The notes beneath the pieces were generated by a model. The model saw nothing but the letters and a program-made list of their open reading frames with translations. It was not told where the DNA came from and ran no database searches. From NCBI RefSeq assembly GCF_000247815.1, contig NW_004775937.1, positions 136,671 through 200,670 on the forward strand: 64,000 nt of DNA, given 5' to 3'. This document shows positions 13,613-27,517 of this stretch, one piece after another. The DNA comes from Ficedula albicollis (taxonomy: Eukaryota; Chordata; Aves; Passeriformes; Muscicapidae). The translations under genes and the position numbers were made by a program. How positions within the stretch are numbered: position 1 is the first letter of the stretch; each line of letters begins with the position of its first letter.

Positions 13613-16600
13613 AATGAGCTGCCCACAGCACCAGGCATTTTACAATTAAAATGGCACATACAATGAAATAATTCCCAAGATTAAGTCATTGGACATTTTT
13701 TTTCTCTGCTAATTTTCATGTTCCTTATGTGCAAATCATCAAGATGAGTTTGTTCAGCTTTGTTCAGAACTAGATTTGTAAACAGCCACCAACTAGAAGA
13801 GTTGGTTAATAAGTGTTTGCCACAAAACACTTTGCTTACGTAGTAAATTGTGGCATATGAAAATATAGTTTAACTAACCAAACAAAACTGGTATTTATCA
13901 CATCATATATTTGGCATAAAAATAATATCTAAAATGGTTTTATTGTCTATTATAATTGCAAGGCGTTGTTCTTTACTGTGTTTTCATCCATTATCAACTG
14001 ACAACTGCCTTTTAGTTTTATATAAAATAATAGCTCATTTTACCATGTGAGGCTGTGAAAATGCACATTTTTTTCATTTAGCTCTGGAGGCATTGTCAGG
14101 GAGAATAGCTTTCAAGCTGTTCATTAAATAGTATCTGCTTATTACTACTTCTAATTTGGACCACAGCAACACAGGGAATTAGTTTTGAGCAGCACCTAGC
14201 AACATAATGTTTAGAACCACTCACTAAATTCCTCTTATATTAGCAGGAAGAGTACTTTTTACTACTGCTGACCATGGAGAAGGGGTAGTTATAATGCTGC
14301 ATTTCAGTTCATCCATCATCTGGACATTCTGCAAATGGGTCTCTTTGAACCCATGTGTAACACCACCAGCTCTGGGTTTGGGTTTTGCTTGTGTTGGTTG
14401 TTTGTATTTTTGGTGGTTTATTAAAATTTGCTAGGTTGGTCCAATGCATTACAAAATCCAAACAGAATTACTTCTTCTGCAGGCCTTTTCAGCTCAGGAA
14501 ATACCATTTTTATACTTAGATATTTACCCTGCTTCTTGGAAAGCCAGGCTGTTACAGACCAGCTCTCCAACAGAGACTCCCAAAACTGATGACACCAGGG
14601 ATGTTCTCCTAGGAGCCCCGCTATTTCTGGGAATGAAACAGCATCTCTTCTCCTTAAAAGTACCATCCACCCCATTCATAGGATGATTTGGGGAAGTTGT
14701 GAGAGATTTTGCTTCTCTGGGCATCTCTTCTATAAGGTGTTCTACCAAAGAGATGAACAGGACTGGAGCTTGTTTTGGGGACTTGTAATAGGTGAAGGAT
14801 GATTGTGAATGGTTCTGAAATTCAAAGGCTATGGTTTAAAATGGATGGAGGCAGCTGCATACAAACTTTGGTGTTTGATAAGGCAAAGCACAAATCACAA
14901 ATCTCACAGAGGTGCTGGCCTGTGAGGAATTACTACTTGTGCTTTGCTTGCCTGCTATCAGTGGGCCTGTTTGCAGTGAAAGAACAAAACAACAAAAAAA
15001 AGTAAAAGATAAGGAATTGCCAGCCATGCAGGTCTGGGGCCTGAACCACCCCAAGCATAATACAAAATAGTTCAAGACAGAGAATGAGCCAAAGGATTCA
15101 GGGGCAGGACAGGAAACAGCTGTGAAAATACAGGCCTCCAATGAAATTATAGGAAAAAAAATAGGTATACAAAGTCTGCATGGGACTGAAGAAACCAGAA
15201 GCCAAATTAAAAGCAATTTTAAAAGGAACTGGAGAAGGAAGACCAGGAATTTGAACCTGGTGAGCAAAACAAGACATGCCCAGTTCTTGACTGGAATTCA
15301 GCATTCCTCTCCAGGTGTAAAGTTTTCTGATGTTGCTGCCTGAGGCTGTCTGACATGCAGTTTATAAAACAGCTAGGAATTCTATCTTACTACCACAGTA
15401 AATTCAAACTTAACTGACAGTAAGAGTCACCTGGTTGTTGTATTTCTGCCCTTTATTTGAATTTTGCCAGTTTAAGTTTTTCTTTTACAGTTCTTACATG
15501 TTATTCTTCTATACTATACCTAGTCCTGTCAATAGCTGATAGTTTTTGCAGTGAAATTCACCTTCAATTCAGATGAATTGAATTAAGATTTTGCATCATC
15601 TAGCTATAGATTTCACAATTATCTGGTAATTCCAGATGCATAAAGATGCATAAGCAAAAGCAGTAATTTGGAGTAGGGTTTGGGTTTTGTTTTTTGGGAA
15701 GGGGGGGGACATTGAGCCAGTCTGCTTTTTCAAATTTAAATTGTGATTTTTTGGTGTCTGTAAGGAATATATTTAAGAATAGCATTGCTTGTTGTATTTT
15801 AAGACATTTCACTGTCAAGTCTTGAAATTATTCCAAATGTGTCCAAGACTTTCCTCACCTCTGAAGCTGTGTTGAATCTTACCAGGTGCCCCAAAACCTG
15901 TACCTATGTGTTTTTCTACCTTGTCATTTGAGTGTTCACCTTATGGCTTTTTTCCTTTTTTTTTAGGTTTTTTTATCCCTTTTTAAAAGAAAATGCAATG
16001 TACAAAAAAAAAAAAAAAGCAAGAATATGGCATCACTGGGACAACTGAGCTGGGAGCTGACCTTGCCACCCTGTAGCCAAAGTTAAAGACCCTGTGATGG
16101 AAAGCAAACCCCTAGAGGTCACTATAATCATAAACATTCAGGGAGAGATCTAGATTTGAGTAATGTCACGATTAAAATAAGCCATCTACAGAAAGCAGCT
16201 TAAATCAGATTTCTGGCCTGTCCTGAAGCGACCCCTCCAGAGCCAGGGTGAATGTCACTGGTGAAGGTTTGGCAGCACCCCCAAAATCCATCACTCTACA
16301 TCAGGGCACAGCACCAAATTGTCAAAAATTACCAGGGCAGAGCTGGAGCTCTGGGCTTTGTCCTTGTCAGGGAAGGAGGGGAAGGCAGGCTGGCTGTGCA
16401 GAAGGAAAACATAAAATAAGTGAAAAAGAAGCTCACAGTGGCTTGGACAAGGTGGCAAAGTTTGTTAAACATAATGGGCCAGCAATCCATATTAAATGGG
16501 TGAAGGCTTTGTACTAGTAACAACTGCAGAGCAGTTTTGCCCTGTGTTTTGTCTGTGCATTGCAAACACTGGCTCAAAAGAGGTTTTTCTCACACACTAA

Positions 16601-18740
16601 AAGGGAACAGATCACTTGGAACCTCATTCTGAAAACGTGGAGTAAGAACTCCTAAAACTTGTAAGAAATGCTACAGCAAAATAAATGTCAGACGATCAGC
16701 CCGAAACAGAAAAAAATACATTTCATAACATGAACTGAATTGTTCAGTGTCTCACTTTAATTTATAAACACGCCACACTACATATGGTTGAGAAGCAGTT
16801 TATGATGCTGTACTCTAACCTTGAGCATGTTCGTGGAAACAAAATCCTGTTGATACCTGTGTTCAGCGACTGTATGAAAGAACAGATTAATTCACTACCA
16901 ACCAATTCACTATGATGTGGAACAGAAGAAACTTTGCAAATGCCACAGGGGCTGCATCTAATTATGCAGCAATTTATTTGGCTTTTACTTCTGGCTTTTA
17001 CTGGGTTCTCTAAGGTTCCACAACATAGTTGTATTTGCCCCCAGGGGAATGAGTTATAATTTGACAGCCCAGACAAGAAAGTATGTGGCATAAAGGTGCT
17101 GTTTCACTGTTTTCATATTTATGCTTTGCAGACCATGTGAAAGTCATATAGACCATTTTCCAGTATATTGAAGCATTTAAAGGGTGTGGTCTTTATCAAC
17201 AAAGTGTAAAGCTGATTTTTTAGGGTTTTTTTTCTGGTGGTGACAAGTGATGGAATACACAGACAGGTCTTGATTCAATTGTCTGAACAGAAGTCTCCCA
17301 TGTCATTTCAGACACTGGGGAATTTGCAGTCCTGTCAGATTTATACCCCAAGAAAGCAAGGATTTCTGGATTTGCATATGAATGCCATGTGAGAATTCCT
17401 AGGGTATCCCGCATGTGTTCGGGCATCTGAATCACACTTTTACTGCTCATACATACCCTTAACACCATGCTGACTGATGCAGCATATGAAATAAGTAATT
17501 TTTATCCCTTTTGTTGGTATGGGCTTATCTCATTACCTCATTACAGTAGTCGTGTTAACTTCATTAAGTTTTCAACACGACTTCTGAAAACAATGAAAAT
17601 TCCAAAACAAATTGTATAAGATCTTAGATAACAATGGCTTCAAAAGAGAGCATTAATCAAGACCTAGCCCCTGGTGCCTGAATAACATTCAAAAGGAAAC
17701 AACAGTGTTTGTTTTGCTTTTTTTTTTTCTCTGTTCAGACTATCCAAACTGATCTTAAGCCTGGGGCAAAATCAGCTGAAAGGGGAAAAAAAAAGAAAAA
17801 AGAAAAAAAAAGTTTAAACTGAATTTTAAAGTGAAAACAAAGGGTGAAGTAAAGAAAAAGAATGGATATGTAATACAATATTTCAATCAAAAAAAGCAAG
17901 AAGGCCCACACCAGATCCCATCCCAGTTTCACAATGCTGCAATGGCATTGACTTCTGGAGGATTGTGTTGATCCAATCGAGAGTGGAACTGGTGCATAAT
18001 CCTGGAAAAGCCAGTGAATTCAATTCCAAGATATTTTTTAAATATAAAATTTTAAAATACCTAATGTTTGGTTTTGGAAATATGTTGCTGGCAATACACA
18101 GGAAAGGAAGCTTTTTGTGTTTAGAAACTTTCTGTCTTCTTTCCCATTTTTCGTGATTGAAACAAGTAATATTGTTGTCATGACATGACACTTGTTTCAG
18201 AAGCAACTCAATATAAATTCTATAACAAGTGAACCAAGGGAATAAACAGCTAGAAAGAAGGCAATACAACTGATTAGACTGAAATATTGCTTAGTATGGG
18301 TAGACAGCCCTTTCTATATACAGACATTTATTCAGGGAAATAGTTATTATTTTAGATCCTCTGGCTGGGCTGCCTGGTGAAGTGGAATGGAAGACTTTGA
18401 CTAAAATCTTTAATTCTTCACTCAGAATTTGAGTTATCAAAGAGTCCAAAGTCCTTTCAAAATATCTTTCTATAAACAGCTATTGTATGTTACTACCTAA
18501 TAAACTGCAGGTTGCTTCCTGAGAATCATTATATACAAAATAAATATACATAATAATATTATAACAACATGATATATTTCAAAATAAACAGAATTTTTTC
18601 ACTGACACTTATAAGTCATGTATAGAGCCCTCCCTCTACCAAACACACTTTTTTTTTTGACAGCTAGCATTATCTTGATTCTGCCTTGTTTTTCTTAATA
18701 ATTACTACTGTATATAACAATTATATATACATTTATAGAG
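13613..18740. other. Unique non-coding DNA
   Basis: No gene recognised in about 5.1 kb. Low-complexity patches are a T/G-rich tract near 14378-14422, a run of A at about 16002-16018 and A/G-rich DNA near 17785-17812. Open frames (up to 143 codons, minus, 15267-14836) have hydrophobic AT-driven composition and no domain. Confidence 0.5.
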
Positions 18741-18759
18741 ATATATATATATATATATA
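18741..18759. repeat. (AT)n dinucleotide microsatellite
   Basis: About 9.5 AT units in AT-rich surroundings. Confidence 0.85.
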
Positions 18760-20236
18760 ATTGCCCCATTCTATTAGGAGAGGATTTAGAGTAAAGCATG
18801 CAGATAAAATAGCAACAAAAACTGATTCAAACAGGGTGCAAACTTTATTTTGCACATAAATCTACCAGGCAGAGGTAGAAGTCACCCTGCTCTTGATATG
18901 TCAACACAAGAAACAGTGTCCTAGGCAGCAGAGTCTGTATTCCGATTATTTAGGTCCTGGCTTTTCCCGGGTGATTTCCTTTTTGCATGAAGCCCATCTT
19001 CTTTGTAAGTTTCTGCTTCCAACAACATTGAAATTTAGACAGACAATTCCCCAAGTCTACTTATATCACAATTTTTCTCAAAACCTCCCATTTTATTTTA
19101 TTAAACAGACTTTTTTTTTCTTCTTTCTTTTCATGGAATAAAGAAAATAATTTGTCTTGTCTACCCTCAGCAATCTCATAGGGTTTTAAAAGTAATTGTT
19201 CTCGGCTTTTTTCAGGTAAATGTACATGATCATATTCAGATACGATCTGACTGCACAGATAGGGAGAAGAGGCAGGAAGGCAAAGTCCTCTGTCACATTT
19301 CTTCATGGGCAACTTGCAAACTGAGACCCATTCCAGCTGCCTGCTTTCCCCCTCTAGTATCAGAATCCACTTTTTTCCCTTTTTTTGTTTATTCACAGAG
19401 TTGAACCACCACAGTTTTTCATTGATTCCTGCAGAAATCCCTTACTCCCACATGCATCTCTCTGGTGTCCTGCCTTTATTATTTCACAGGGAGTTTGGGC
19501 CTCAAGAGAAGGGAGTTGACTGAAAACAGATGCAGGAAAGCTGAGTTTGCTGCTGCTTGTGAAGGTCAGTGACAAGCACAGTGCCTGGGAGAGTTGACTC
19601 CCAGGCAGGACTCGGGGTGACATCCCCTGGTTCCCACAGCTCATGGAATCGCTGGGAATGCTGCAGTTATCTCCCCCTGTGCCTGAGGTCAAGTGCTCCA
19701 AAGGGAGCTCTTGGTGGCTGGTGCAGGTTGTTTTTCCAGGGCAGGGAGAGGAGTTTTGTTGATTCACACAGCGTGATCCGGCCAGCATGTGACAGTGGCC
19801 AAGTGCCAGGAGGGTTCAGGGGCACCGGCTGCTCCTGCCACTTCTGCTGTGACCTCTGCTGTGACAGGGAGACAGCTGAGTGCCTTCTGTTTATCCTGCT
19901 CTTCTGCCTCCATCCCAGCTTGCTCTTACTCAAATAATGCAAAAACTGTGGAGTCTTCATCATGGAGAATCCGCATTCATTGTGGTTTTCCTGTAGTTTT
20001 TGTAGTACTGCTCTTGCATCAGGATTTCATTAGCCACTGGGTAGGCTGATATTTTTTTTCATATTTGTCTATATCATCATGGAAGACTGGCAAATCTGAC
20101 AAGAACAGCATCAGTGACCAAGGTATAGTTCTCCCTCATCTCAGCGCTGAGGGTTCTGCTTGGACAGAAAGAGCAGAATTTCAGGAGTTCCCTACTGAGG
20201 ATTTGTCATATCCCTTTACTCCAGCCTCAGACACTG
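18760..20236. other. Unique non-coding DNA
   Basis: No exon or repeat family recognised. Overlapping frames of 98-131 codons at 19393-19963 on both strands reflect a locally GC-richer segment without protein-like conservation cues. Confidence 0.5.
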
Positions 20237-20327
20237 GTTGAAAAAGAAAAAAAAAAAACCAAAACAAAAAAACCCAAACCAAAACAACAAAAAAAAAAAC
20301 CCCAAACAAATAACCCCCCCTAAAAAA

Positions 20328-20363
<36 letters not shown>

Positions 20364-20375
20364 AAAAGAAAAATA
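20237..20375. repeat. A/C-rich tract ending in a long A run
   Basis: Alternating A runs with C interruptions lead into about 33 A at 20329-20361, then AGAAAAAG-type decay. It could be a retroposed tail on the plus strand, but no retroposed gene body is recognisable beside it. Confidence 0.8.
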
Positions 20376-21939
20376 AACCAAGACAGAAGAATTTGCTGAT
20401 TGCTCTCAAACAAAGAAATGTGTTTGCATTGACAGCTTGCACAAACCTCTTTCCACTTTTTTTGAGAGGAAAGATGGAGCCCTCCCTTGAGCACAAGTGA
20501 AACAATTGGTTCAAATAACATTTATTTAGTAGTACAATTACAGAGGCCCTGATGCTGAAAAAAATATGAGGCAGAAAAAAAAATTTGTGAGGTAGTATAT
20601 TGCATCAGACCAGCTAGTTAGTACATTTAGAAAAAGTCAGCAAACCTGTGAGGACACAAGCCTTTCCCCAGATCTGAAACTGCAGTCTTGAGTTCTTCCC
20701 TGTGTCCATGAACTGTCCTTTAGCCACACAGAACCAGGCCTTGGGTTTTAGAATATTTGTATGTCCCCTACCTATTCTGTTTAACTTTCATTCAATGCCT
20801 GGCTATGAAGGGCTGTACAGGTTTCCTCTCTGAAACACAGAGTTTACTTTGTTATATGGTCAAAATAAATCCCAGAAGAATCATTATACCTACTTGAAGA
20901 TGCTTAGTCCAGGTTTTGGATTTGGATTTTTGTTCTTTGCTTTATTGGAAGGATTTGGTTGGTTGGGTTTTGGGGGAGGAGGGGTGGTTATTTATTTTCC
21001 TTTCCCCTTTCCCTTTCCTTTTCCCTTTTCCATTTTTGGGACCTCTGCAGAGTTGAATGGTGTTATAAATTACTTCCTCCTGGGCTCAGTCTTAATAGGT
21101 TCAGAGATAAAAATCTCATCTCTTAATTATTGAGGATATTGTGTAGATATTTAACTGGACAGAAAGTTCAGGCACATGGGAGGACAGACTGTGCAGCACA
21201 GAGTGTTGGGGCCACTTTTAAAGATTAATAATTTGGACAAGCAGAATTCCCTCAGCCCCTAACCTGGACTGCTGGATGGTGCTGTGGGGTTTTTTGCCCC
21301 CTCACAGTTTTCTATCTGCAGAGGAAATCTGCTTGTCTTATACCTGTTTTAAGGCAGTTCTTCACACAGGCTCCAAATCCCTAAAGTAATAATTATGCTC
21401 TTACAATGACTGCAAACAGCTGTTGAAATAGGAGAGAGAACAGGTGAGGGTGCATGACAGATAAGATTCTTGAGCTTGCTATTCCTCAGATTCCCTGGGA
21501 GCAGAAGAAATGTAACAGCCCTGCTTATTTTCTTCTTTTTTTCCGTTGTTTTTTTGTGGGTTTTTTATTTTTAATAGTACCTGAATTGTTTGTTCTTGTT
21601 TTTCCAGTGATTTTTAGGAACTCTCCCAGAGGAAAAGCGTGGGTTGTACAAATCTCCATCTGCCCCAGCTGTGATAACCTTGCTGCAGACACTCAGAACC
21701 AGAGCTGGGGACTGGGACCTCAGGGAAGGCATTTGAAATCCTGCCAATTTTCCCAGTTGCCTCCCACTCCTGAATTAAGCTGCAATCTTGTCAGTCAAGG
21801 AGCTGGGCAGCATGGCAGTGCAGGAAACTGGGATCCAGGGAAGAAACTGATTAATCCACTTTGGATTATTTGATTTGCAATTCTTTCTGCTAACTTTATA
21901 GGAGCAGAGGGACTGAAAAAAAACCCTTTTGAGTCATCT
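20376..21939. other. Unique DNA with a pyrimidine microsatellite
   Basis: It includes a T/G-rich patch near 20905-20990 and a (CCCTTT)n-like pyrimidine stretch at about 20995-21034. No gene recognised. Confidence 0.5.
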
Positions 21940-22424
21940 AACCTAATCCTCCAAAACAATAATTCTCAAGGCCCAAGGAAAGATAAAAACACTGAGCTCC
22001 ACAGTCTGGGTCTGTTTTCACCAGATGTTGGAATGAGTAGAAGGAAAAGCTGTTTCCTTCACCTGGAAAGACAGCAAATATTGGAGACAGAAGATACAAG
22101 TCTCCTCTCTCCAAAACATTGTTTTCTTTGGGGAAAAAAAAACAAAGCAATCAAACATACAACCACAAAAAGAAACCAACAACCTAATCCTCCAAAACAA
22201 TAATTCTCAAGGCCCAAGGAAAGATAAAAACACTGAGCTCCACAGTCTGGGTCTGTTTTCACCAGATGTTGGAATGAGTAGAAGGAAAAGCTGTTTCCTT
22301 CACCTGGAAAGACAGCAAATATTGGAGACAGAAGATACAAGTCTCCTCTCTCCAAAACATTGTTTTCTTTGGGGAAAAAAAAAACCAAAGCAATCAAACA
22401 CACAACCACGAAAAGAAACCAACA
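21940..22424. repeat. Tandem doublet, 241 bp unit
   Basis: Copy 1 at 21940-22180 is followed immediately by copy 2 at 22181-22424. Both begin AACCTAATCCTCCAAAACAA and end in AAAGAAACCAACAA. Differences are a few substitutions and a 2 bp change in an A run. The unit ends in A/C-rich simple sequence. Confidence 0.93.
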
Positions 22425-22455
22425 AAAAATCCCACAAAACAAAACAAAACAAAAC

Positions 22456-22923
22456 AAAAAAAACACCCAAAAACAAAACCCCAAAGGCAAACAACCCCAG
22501 CCCACTTTGTATTTATTACTGAAATTATGCTTAAAAAATTCAGAAAAAGTCCAAGTGCCTCTTACTCTACAGTCTGGAAGTAAACTGAGGGTTTAAATTA
22601 CTCCTATTCAGAAATACAAAATTATTATGAGCATCTTTTGCTGCCTCTATTCTCTTGATCCTGGAAAGGAAGCACAATGTGGCTGCATAAAAAAAAACAC
22701 CCAAAAACAAAACCCCAAAGGCAAACAACCCCAGCCCACTTCGTATTTATTACTGAAATTATGCTTAAAAAATTCAGAAAAAGTCCAAGTGCCTCTTACT
22801 CTACAGTCTGGAAGTAAACTGAGGGTTTAAATTACTCCTATTCAGAAATACAAAATTATTATGAGCATCTTTTGCTGCCTCTATTCTCTTGATCCTGGAA
22901 AGGAAGCACAATGTGGCTGCATA
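22456..22923. repeat. Tandem doublet, 234 bp unit
   Basis: Copy 1 (about 22456-22689) and copy 2 (about 22690-22923) each start with an A run then ACACCCAAAAACAAAACC, and end at GTGGCTGCATAA. One clear substitution is CACTTTGTA versus CACTTCGTA. This doublet lies about 30 bp after the 241 bp doublet, separated only by A/C-rich sequence. Confidence 0.93.
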
Positions 22924-23505
22924 ACTTCAGTCTCAAGTCCATAATTTGAGTAGGCAGGGCAGGGTTTGGAGTTTCAGTTGACAGATGCTCAAAAATCTGA
23001 GATCTGAGTTAAAAACTTGACAAAGACAGAAGCTTGTTGAGATTTTTAGGGTTTTCTATCTTCATGTGAAGCAGGAAAGAAATTTTTTCATGTCTGTTCA
23101 CATTTTATCTGAAAATAATAAGCTACCTTTCTCTACTTTGAGCTTTAAATTAATGCTCTTCCTTTTGAATTAAACCTTCTTCAGGGTGGCTTTCATTTCA
23201 AAAGATCTGCTATTCCTTTTTAAATTCAACTGCAACCTTGAAAATATTCCAATCAATATAATTGGTAGATCAGACCAACACCTGAAACTGTTCTCTTTCA
23301 GAGAAGAAAAAGAAAGCGGCATGATAAAAATAATAATGTCTGCTTTTATTAGCTCTATGATATATCAAATATAATAAATTATGGCAAGGTAATGAAGCAT
23401 TCCCTTGGGAAGAAAGGAGAAATTAGATAATCTGCTTGTAAAATTAGCACAAGAAAAAATTGATACAAGTCCTCAGTTCTATCTACCACATAAATAAGTA
23501 ATCAC
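22924..23505. other. Unique AT-rich DNA
   Basis: No gene or repeat family recognised. Confidence 0.5.
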
Positions 23506-23507
23506 TT

Positions 23508-23829
23508 TTTTTTTTTTTTTCTGTTCGGACATTTTAGATCTAGAAGTGACATGTGAAAATTGATTTTTTCCCTTTTCTTTTTAAATTGGAGAAGTGTAGA
23601 CATTTTGATGTAATTTTGGTGTCTGGCTATCTTCCCACTTATTTTGTTGAAGGAAGAACAGACAGACATTTTTTTTTTTTTCTGTTCAGACATTTTAGAT
23701 CTAGAAGTGACATGTGAAAATTGATTTTTTCCCTTTTCTTTTTAAATTGGAGAAGTGTAGACATTTTGATGTAATTTTGGTGTCTGGCTATCTTCCCACT
23801 TATTTTGTTGAAGGAAGAACAGACAGACA
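23508..23829. repeat. Tandem doublet, 161 bp unit starting in a T run
   Basis: Each copy starts with a T run of 13-15, then CTGTTC(G/A)GACATTTTAG, and ends GAAGAACAGACAGACA. Copies lie at 23508-23668 and 23669-23829 and are almost identical, with one substitution and a T-run length change. Confidence 0.93.
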
Positions 23830-25309
23830 GGTGTAATATTTCTGAGGTAAATGAGGTTGTAACTGAAATAGGTGAAGTTCAACCACAACAATGTGGTTCT
23901 TGGCTTGTGGTAACCATAATAGATAATAAGGTTAATGCTGATAGAATCATGTATATTTACCTTTGGTGCCTGATAAATGCCAAGAACAATTATTTTTAAA
24001 ACCCTGTAAGATTGCTAGAGATAGACAGGACAAATTACTTTTTTTTTAATTCCATGAAAAAAGGAGAAAAAGAGATGTTTTTGTAATAAAACAAAGTAGG
24101 AGATTTTGGGAAAAATTATGATCTAAGTAGGGATATTGTCTATCTACATCTCAATATCTCAGCACTAAAATAGACAAATAATTGTGAATTGCAGGGTTTG
24201 GGGTTTTTTTTAATAAAATAGGCATCTAACTAAAGAGGTCTCAACTTTATTTTGGTAGAGAAATGGGCTAAAAAGAATCACAGCACTACTTGCATAAGCA
24301 GTGTCAGTTTTGAACTCATATTTGAGGATGGTAATTGAAAAATATGAACTCAGAAATCCTATATCCCACATCCTGCACTCACTGACGGATCCAGGAACAG
24401 CTTAAATGGAGCTGAAAAGTGCAACTACTAAAAGAGATAGTATAGATAAAAGAGAGAACTACTAAAAGATAATATTAGCAATATTATAAATTTTCACTTC
24501 TTATCTGGTAATCAGGATTTATTTTAAGCAAGCAAATGCTGGCCCTGATTAGCTGAACCCCACACCAGTTTTGAGACTTCGGCCATGGTGGGAAAGGATT
24601 AAATGTGTTTTCCTGCCCGACAAAGACTGATGATGCCCCACCCAACCCAAATTCAAGAGAGAGAGAAGCAGAGGGGTGAGAAGAAGATAAGCTGGAGTGA
24701 TTTGAGCAGGCCTGAGGGAAAGAGGCCTGGGGCCATTTAGGTCTGGCAAATATTAATTGGTTTTTGAACAAAGAAGAGCCCGAGGAAAGGGGCTTGGCAG
24801 TGTTGAGAGTCACTGTGGGTGTGACTCATGGAGACATGTCTCTATTTTCCACTTATTTTAGTGGCATTTAAACAGACCCTTAAATGTTTTGTTTAATATT
24901 GGCAATTTCCTAAAGCAGAGGCTTTGGTTCCTTTACTGTAGGAACATTTGGGGAAGAAGGTAGCAAGTTCATTTTTGACAGAAAACATTTGCCTCTGAGA
25001 AAGAAAAAAACCAAAGCAGACTTCCTCCTGACACTGGGTAAAGGGCTTAAATAGCTTTTTCATGAATATGTGCTCCAGGAGTCCTGGGTTGCATTTTTTT
25101 AGGGCTGCCTTGGCCTTTAGAAGCCAAGTTCTTCAAAACCTGAGTTCTGAGCCTTGTCCCTCGAGGCAGCCAGTGGGAAAGTTTATGGAGCAAGGAGGAG
25201 CCTGGGGTGAGTAGGTGGCATGGGGACAGCTTTTGGATCAATAGGAAAAAATACTTTTATCAAGAAAAACATTTTCCTGTTGAATTCTGCTTTTAAGTTA
25301 GTCAGTCAA
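23830..25309. other. Unique non-coding DNA
   Basis: No recognised exon or repeat. A 109-codon minus-strand frame at 24813-24484 has no domain. Confidence 0.5.
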
Positions 25310-25412
25310 AAAATCACAGTCATGGAATGGTTTGGGTGGGAAGGGAGCTGAAGTCACATCTCGTCCAACACCTTCCACCAGACCAGGTTTATCCAATCCC
25401 CGGCCTTGAACT
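25310..25412 (-). mobile_element. Short CR1 LINE 3' fragment, minus strand
   Basis: Reverse-complement CR1 tail. It starts AATCACAGTCATGGAATGG, then TTTGGGTGGGAAGGGAGCTG, CCAACACCTTCCACCAGACC and CCCCGGCCTTGAAC. Only about 100 bp of the 3' UTR is present. Confidence 0.88.
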
Positions 25413-27517
25413 AGGCTAGGCAAGGCCTAAAAAAAACCCTGAACACGGTAAATAAATAATTATTTCTGCTGTCAAAATGAAGGGTTGACAAGTTCTCAGA
25501 AAATTCCTGTGGCCTGGACCTCCTGAGTGAACTTGTGGATGCTGCAGATCCTTGACGTATCCTGCTCAAGACTGAACTTGGGTGGAAAATAACAGTTTTA
25601 TTCAAGCAAAAATACTTAAGGGTAAAAGTTCTCAAAGCAGAACAAATTAATGACTGTTTGTCCAAGCCCTCCTGGGAACTGCTTTTTATAAGTGACTGAA
25701 AAAAACCAGATGGCAGCAGATGACACTAAACAAACAGAAATGCTCTCAAAACTGTGAGGGATTACTTTTTTTCCCTATGATGATTAAAAGGGTCCAAACA
25801 GCACTACAGATGATGCTAAAATGATGCCACTGAAAAGGGTGATAGCATTATTGTTGTTGTTGTTATTATTATTATTATTATTATAATTCAAAAGTTTCAA
25901 ATTACTACATTGCATTTTTTAATTAAATATTTCTCTACAGTTTTCAGGAGAATGACATCAGGAAAAGATCTGCACTGGTCAAAATAGCTAAAATAAATTT
26001 GGATATCACAGGCAAATTCTCATATTGATTGCATGAGACTTCAAGGAGAGCTGAATTACAAAAGATGGTTGTGATTGTGGAATTTTTTACCTTCTGAGCT
26101 GTTGAGGATGAAGGAGTAGAATCCACTGAGTAATGGTTTATTACTGAGATCATTAAATAACATGTGGATTCTTTTAGAAAGGAAGAGAAGGCTGAAAAAA
26201 AGGAACAAAATATTAGTAGTTAAAATTAAACTTTAAAAATTTAGGGAAAGCTTTTTCTTCATATATGTGAAAAATATTCTGTGTTGTGGTAGCTATTGAA
26301 CCAGATTTCCAGATTAACCAGATTGATAACATTTTGATTTTTTTTTAATTTGAAGAAAAATATTTACTTTATTTTAAATAGTCATATCCTAAAGTCTTTA
26401 CTCATTATTCCCTAGAAATAAATATGCATGGAAGCCTGGGCATGTTAAAAGGGTAAAAAATTGGTGGGAGAAGAAGTGGAGAGATGTGAAAAAAATAAAC
26501 CCCAAAGTACTCAACAATTTATTTTCCACTTTTTCAAGAAAGTTTTTCATGTTTGATTTGTTTACATTGACACGCCCTGCTGGACTCCAACCTCCACCAA
26601 CCCTCCCCTTGAATTTCTGACATTTTATCCTCTCAAAACTCATCTTTTTTGGCCCTGAGAGCTGCAAATGCTGCGGGACAGGGCTGGGCTATCACACCAC
26701 TCAGCACAACTTCTGTATACATGAAAACCCCTTTATCTTGGAAAGGAAGGGGTGATAAGATTAAATGTCCTTCACAGAGGTCTAGAAAAGGTGTCTTTTC
26801 TGAGCCTTGATCCAGGACTTGGCCCTTTTAGGTATTCAGACATGAAAGTGAACCTTCCATAAAGTGAACCTTTCTCCCTGGTGTGTTGGATGAACAAGTT
26901 CAAGACTATTTTTGAACAAAAGTATGCAATTATTGTGTTCTCTGGCAAGTTATGCAATGAACCATCAATTTCAGAGTTCACAGGAAAGCTCTGAGGACAC
27001 CATCACAACGACATCAGAGACAAATTTGATTTTTTCTCTTTTGTCCCCTCAATCACAGCAGTTCATGGGGTGTGTTGTATGTTGGTTCAGAGTCTTAGTG
27101 GAGTTACCTCAAGAGGTATTTTTTCAGAAAGTGATGGCTGTAAGAGGAAAGGAGCACCTTGTTTTGGAGCCAAACTGTGCAACTGTTGCTCTTTTCAGAT
27201 GTCTGGAGCATTGTGTGGTACAGCTGCTCTTGCCACAGGGATGGGCTGTCCATTCCCTGGGCTGTAGATTTGCATCTTAAAAGCAGTGGGAGCTATTTCT
27301 AAAGGGAATTTTACATCAGGAATGATTGTTCACATAAGTTGAACTGTTTTGTTCTGTGAATGTGGTGGCAGGAGATCCTCTCAAGGGCTAATTCTTATCC
27401 TAAATTTGCCATCAACTGTATGGGTTATATGCATGTTTTATGTAAACATTCAGAGGTAAATGTACCTGAACACACAAGTGTGTATATACACAAACATACA
27501 TTCACTGAAAATGGGAA
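25413..27517. other. Unique DNA with a (TTG)n(TTA)n microsatellite
   Basis: A compound trinucleotide repeat lies at 25849-25884, with about five TTG units followed by about seven TTA/ATT units. The remainder shows no gene. A 122-codon plus frame at 26912-27280 has no domain or splice context. Confidence 0.55.

Noticed and set aside
15952..16020. Processed retrogene with poly-A tail
   Set aside because: The A run near 16002-16018 has no recognisable gene body upstream and no target duplication.
21940..23829. CRISPR-like array
   Set aside because: The repeats are contiguous tandem doublets of 161-241 bp without spacers, in a vertebrate-type genome.
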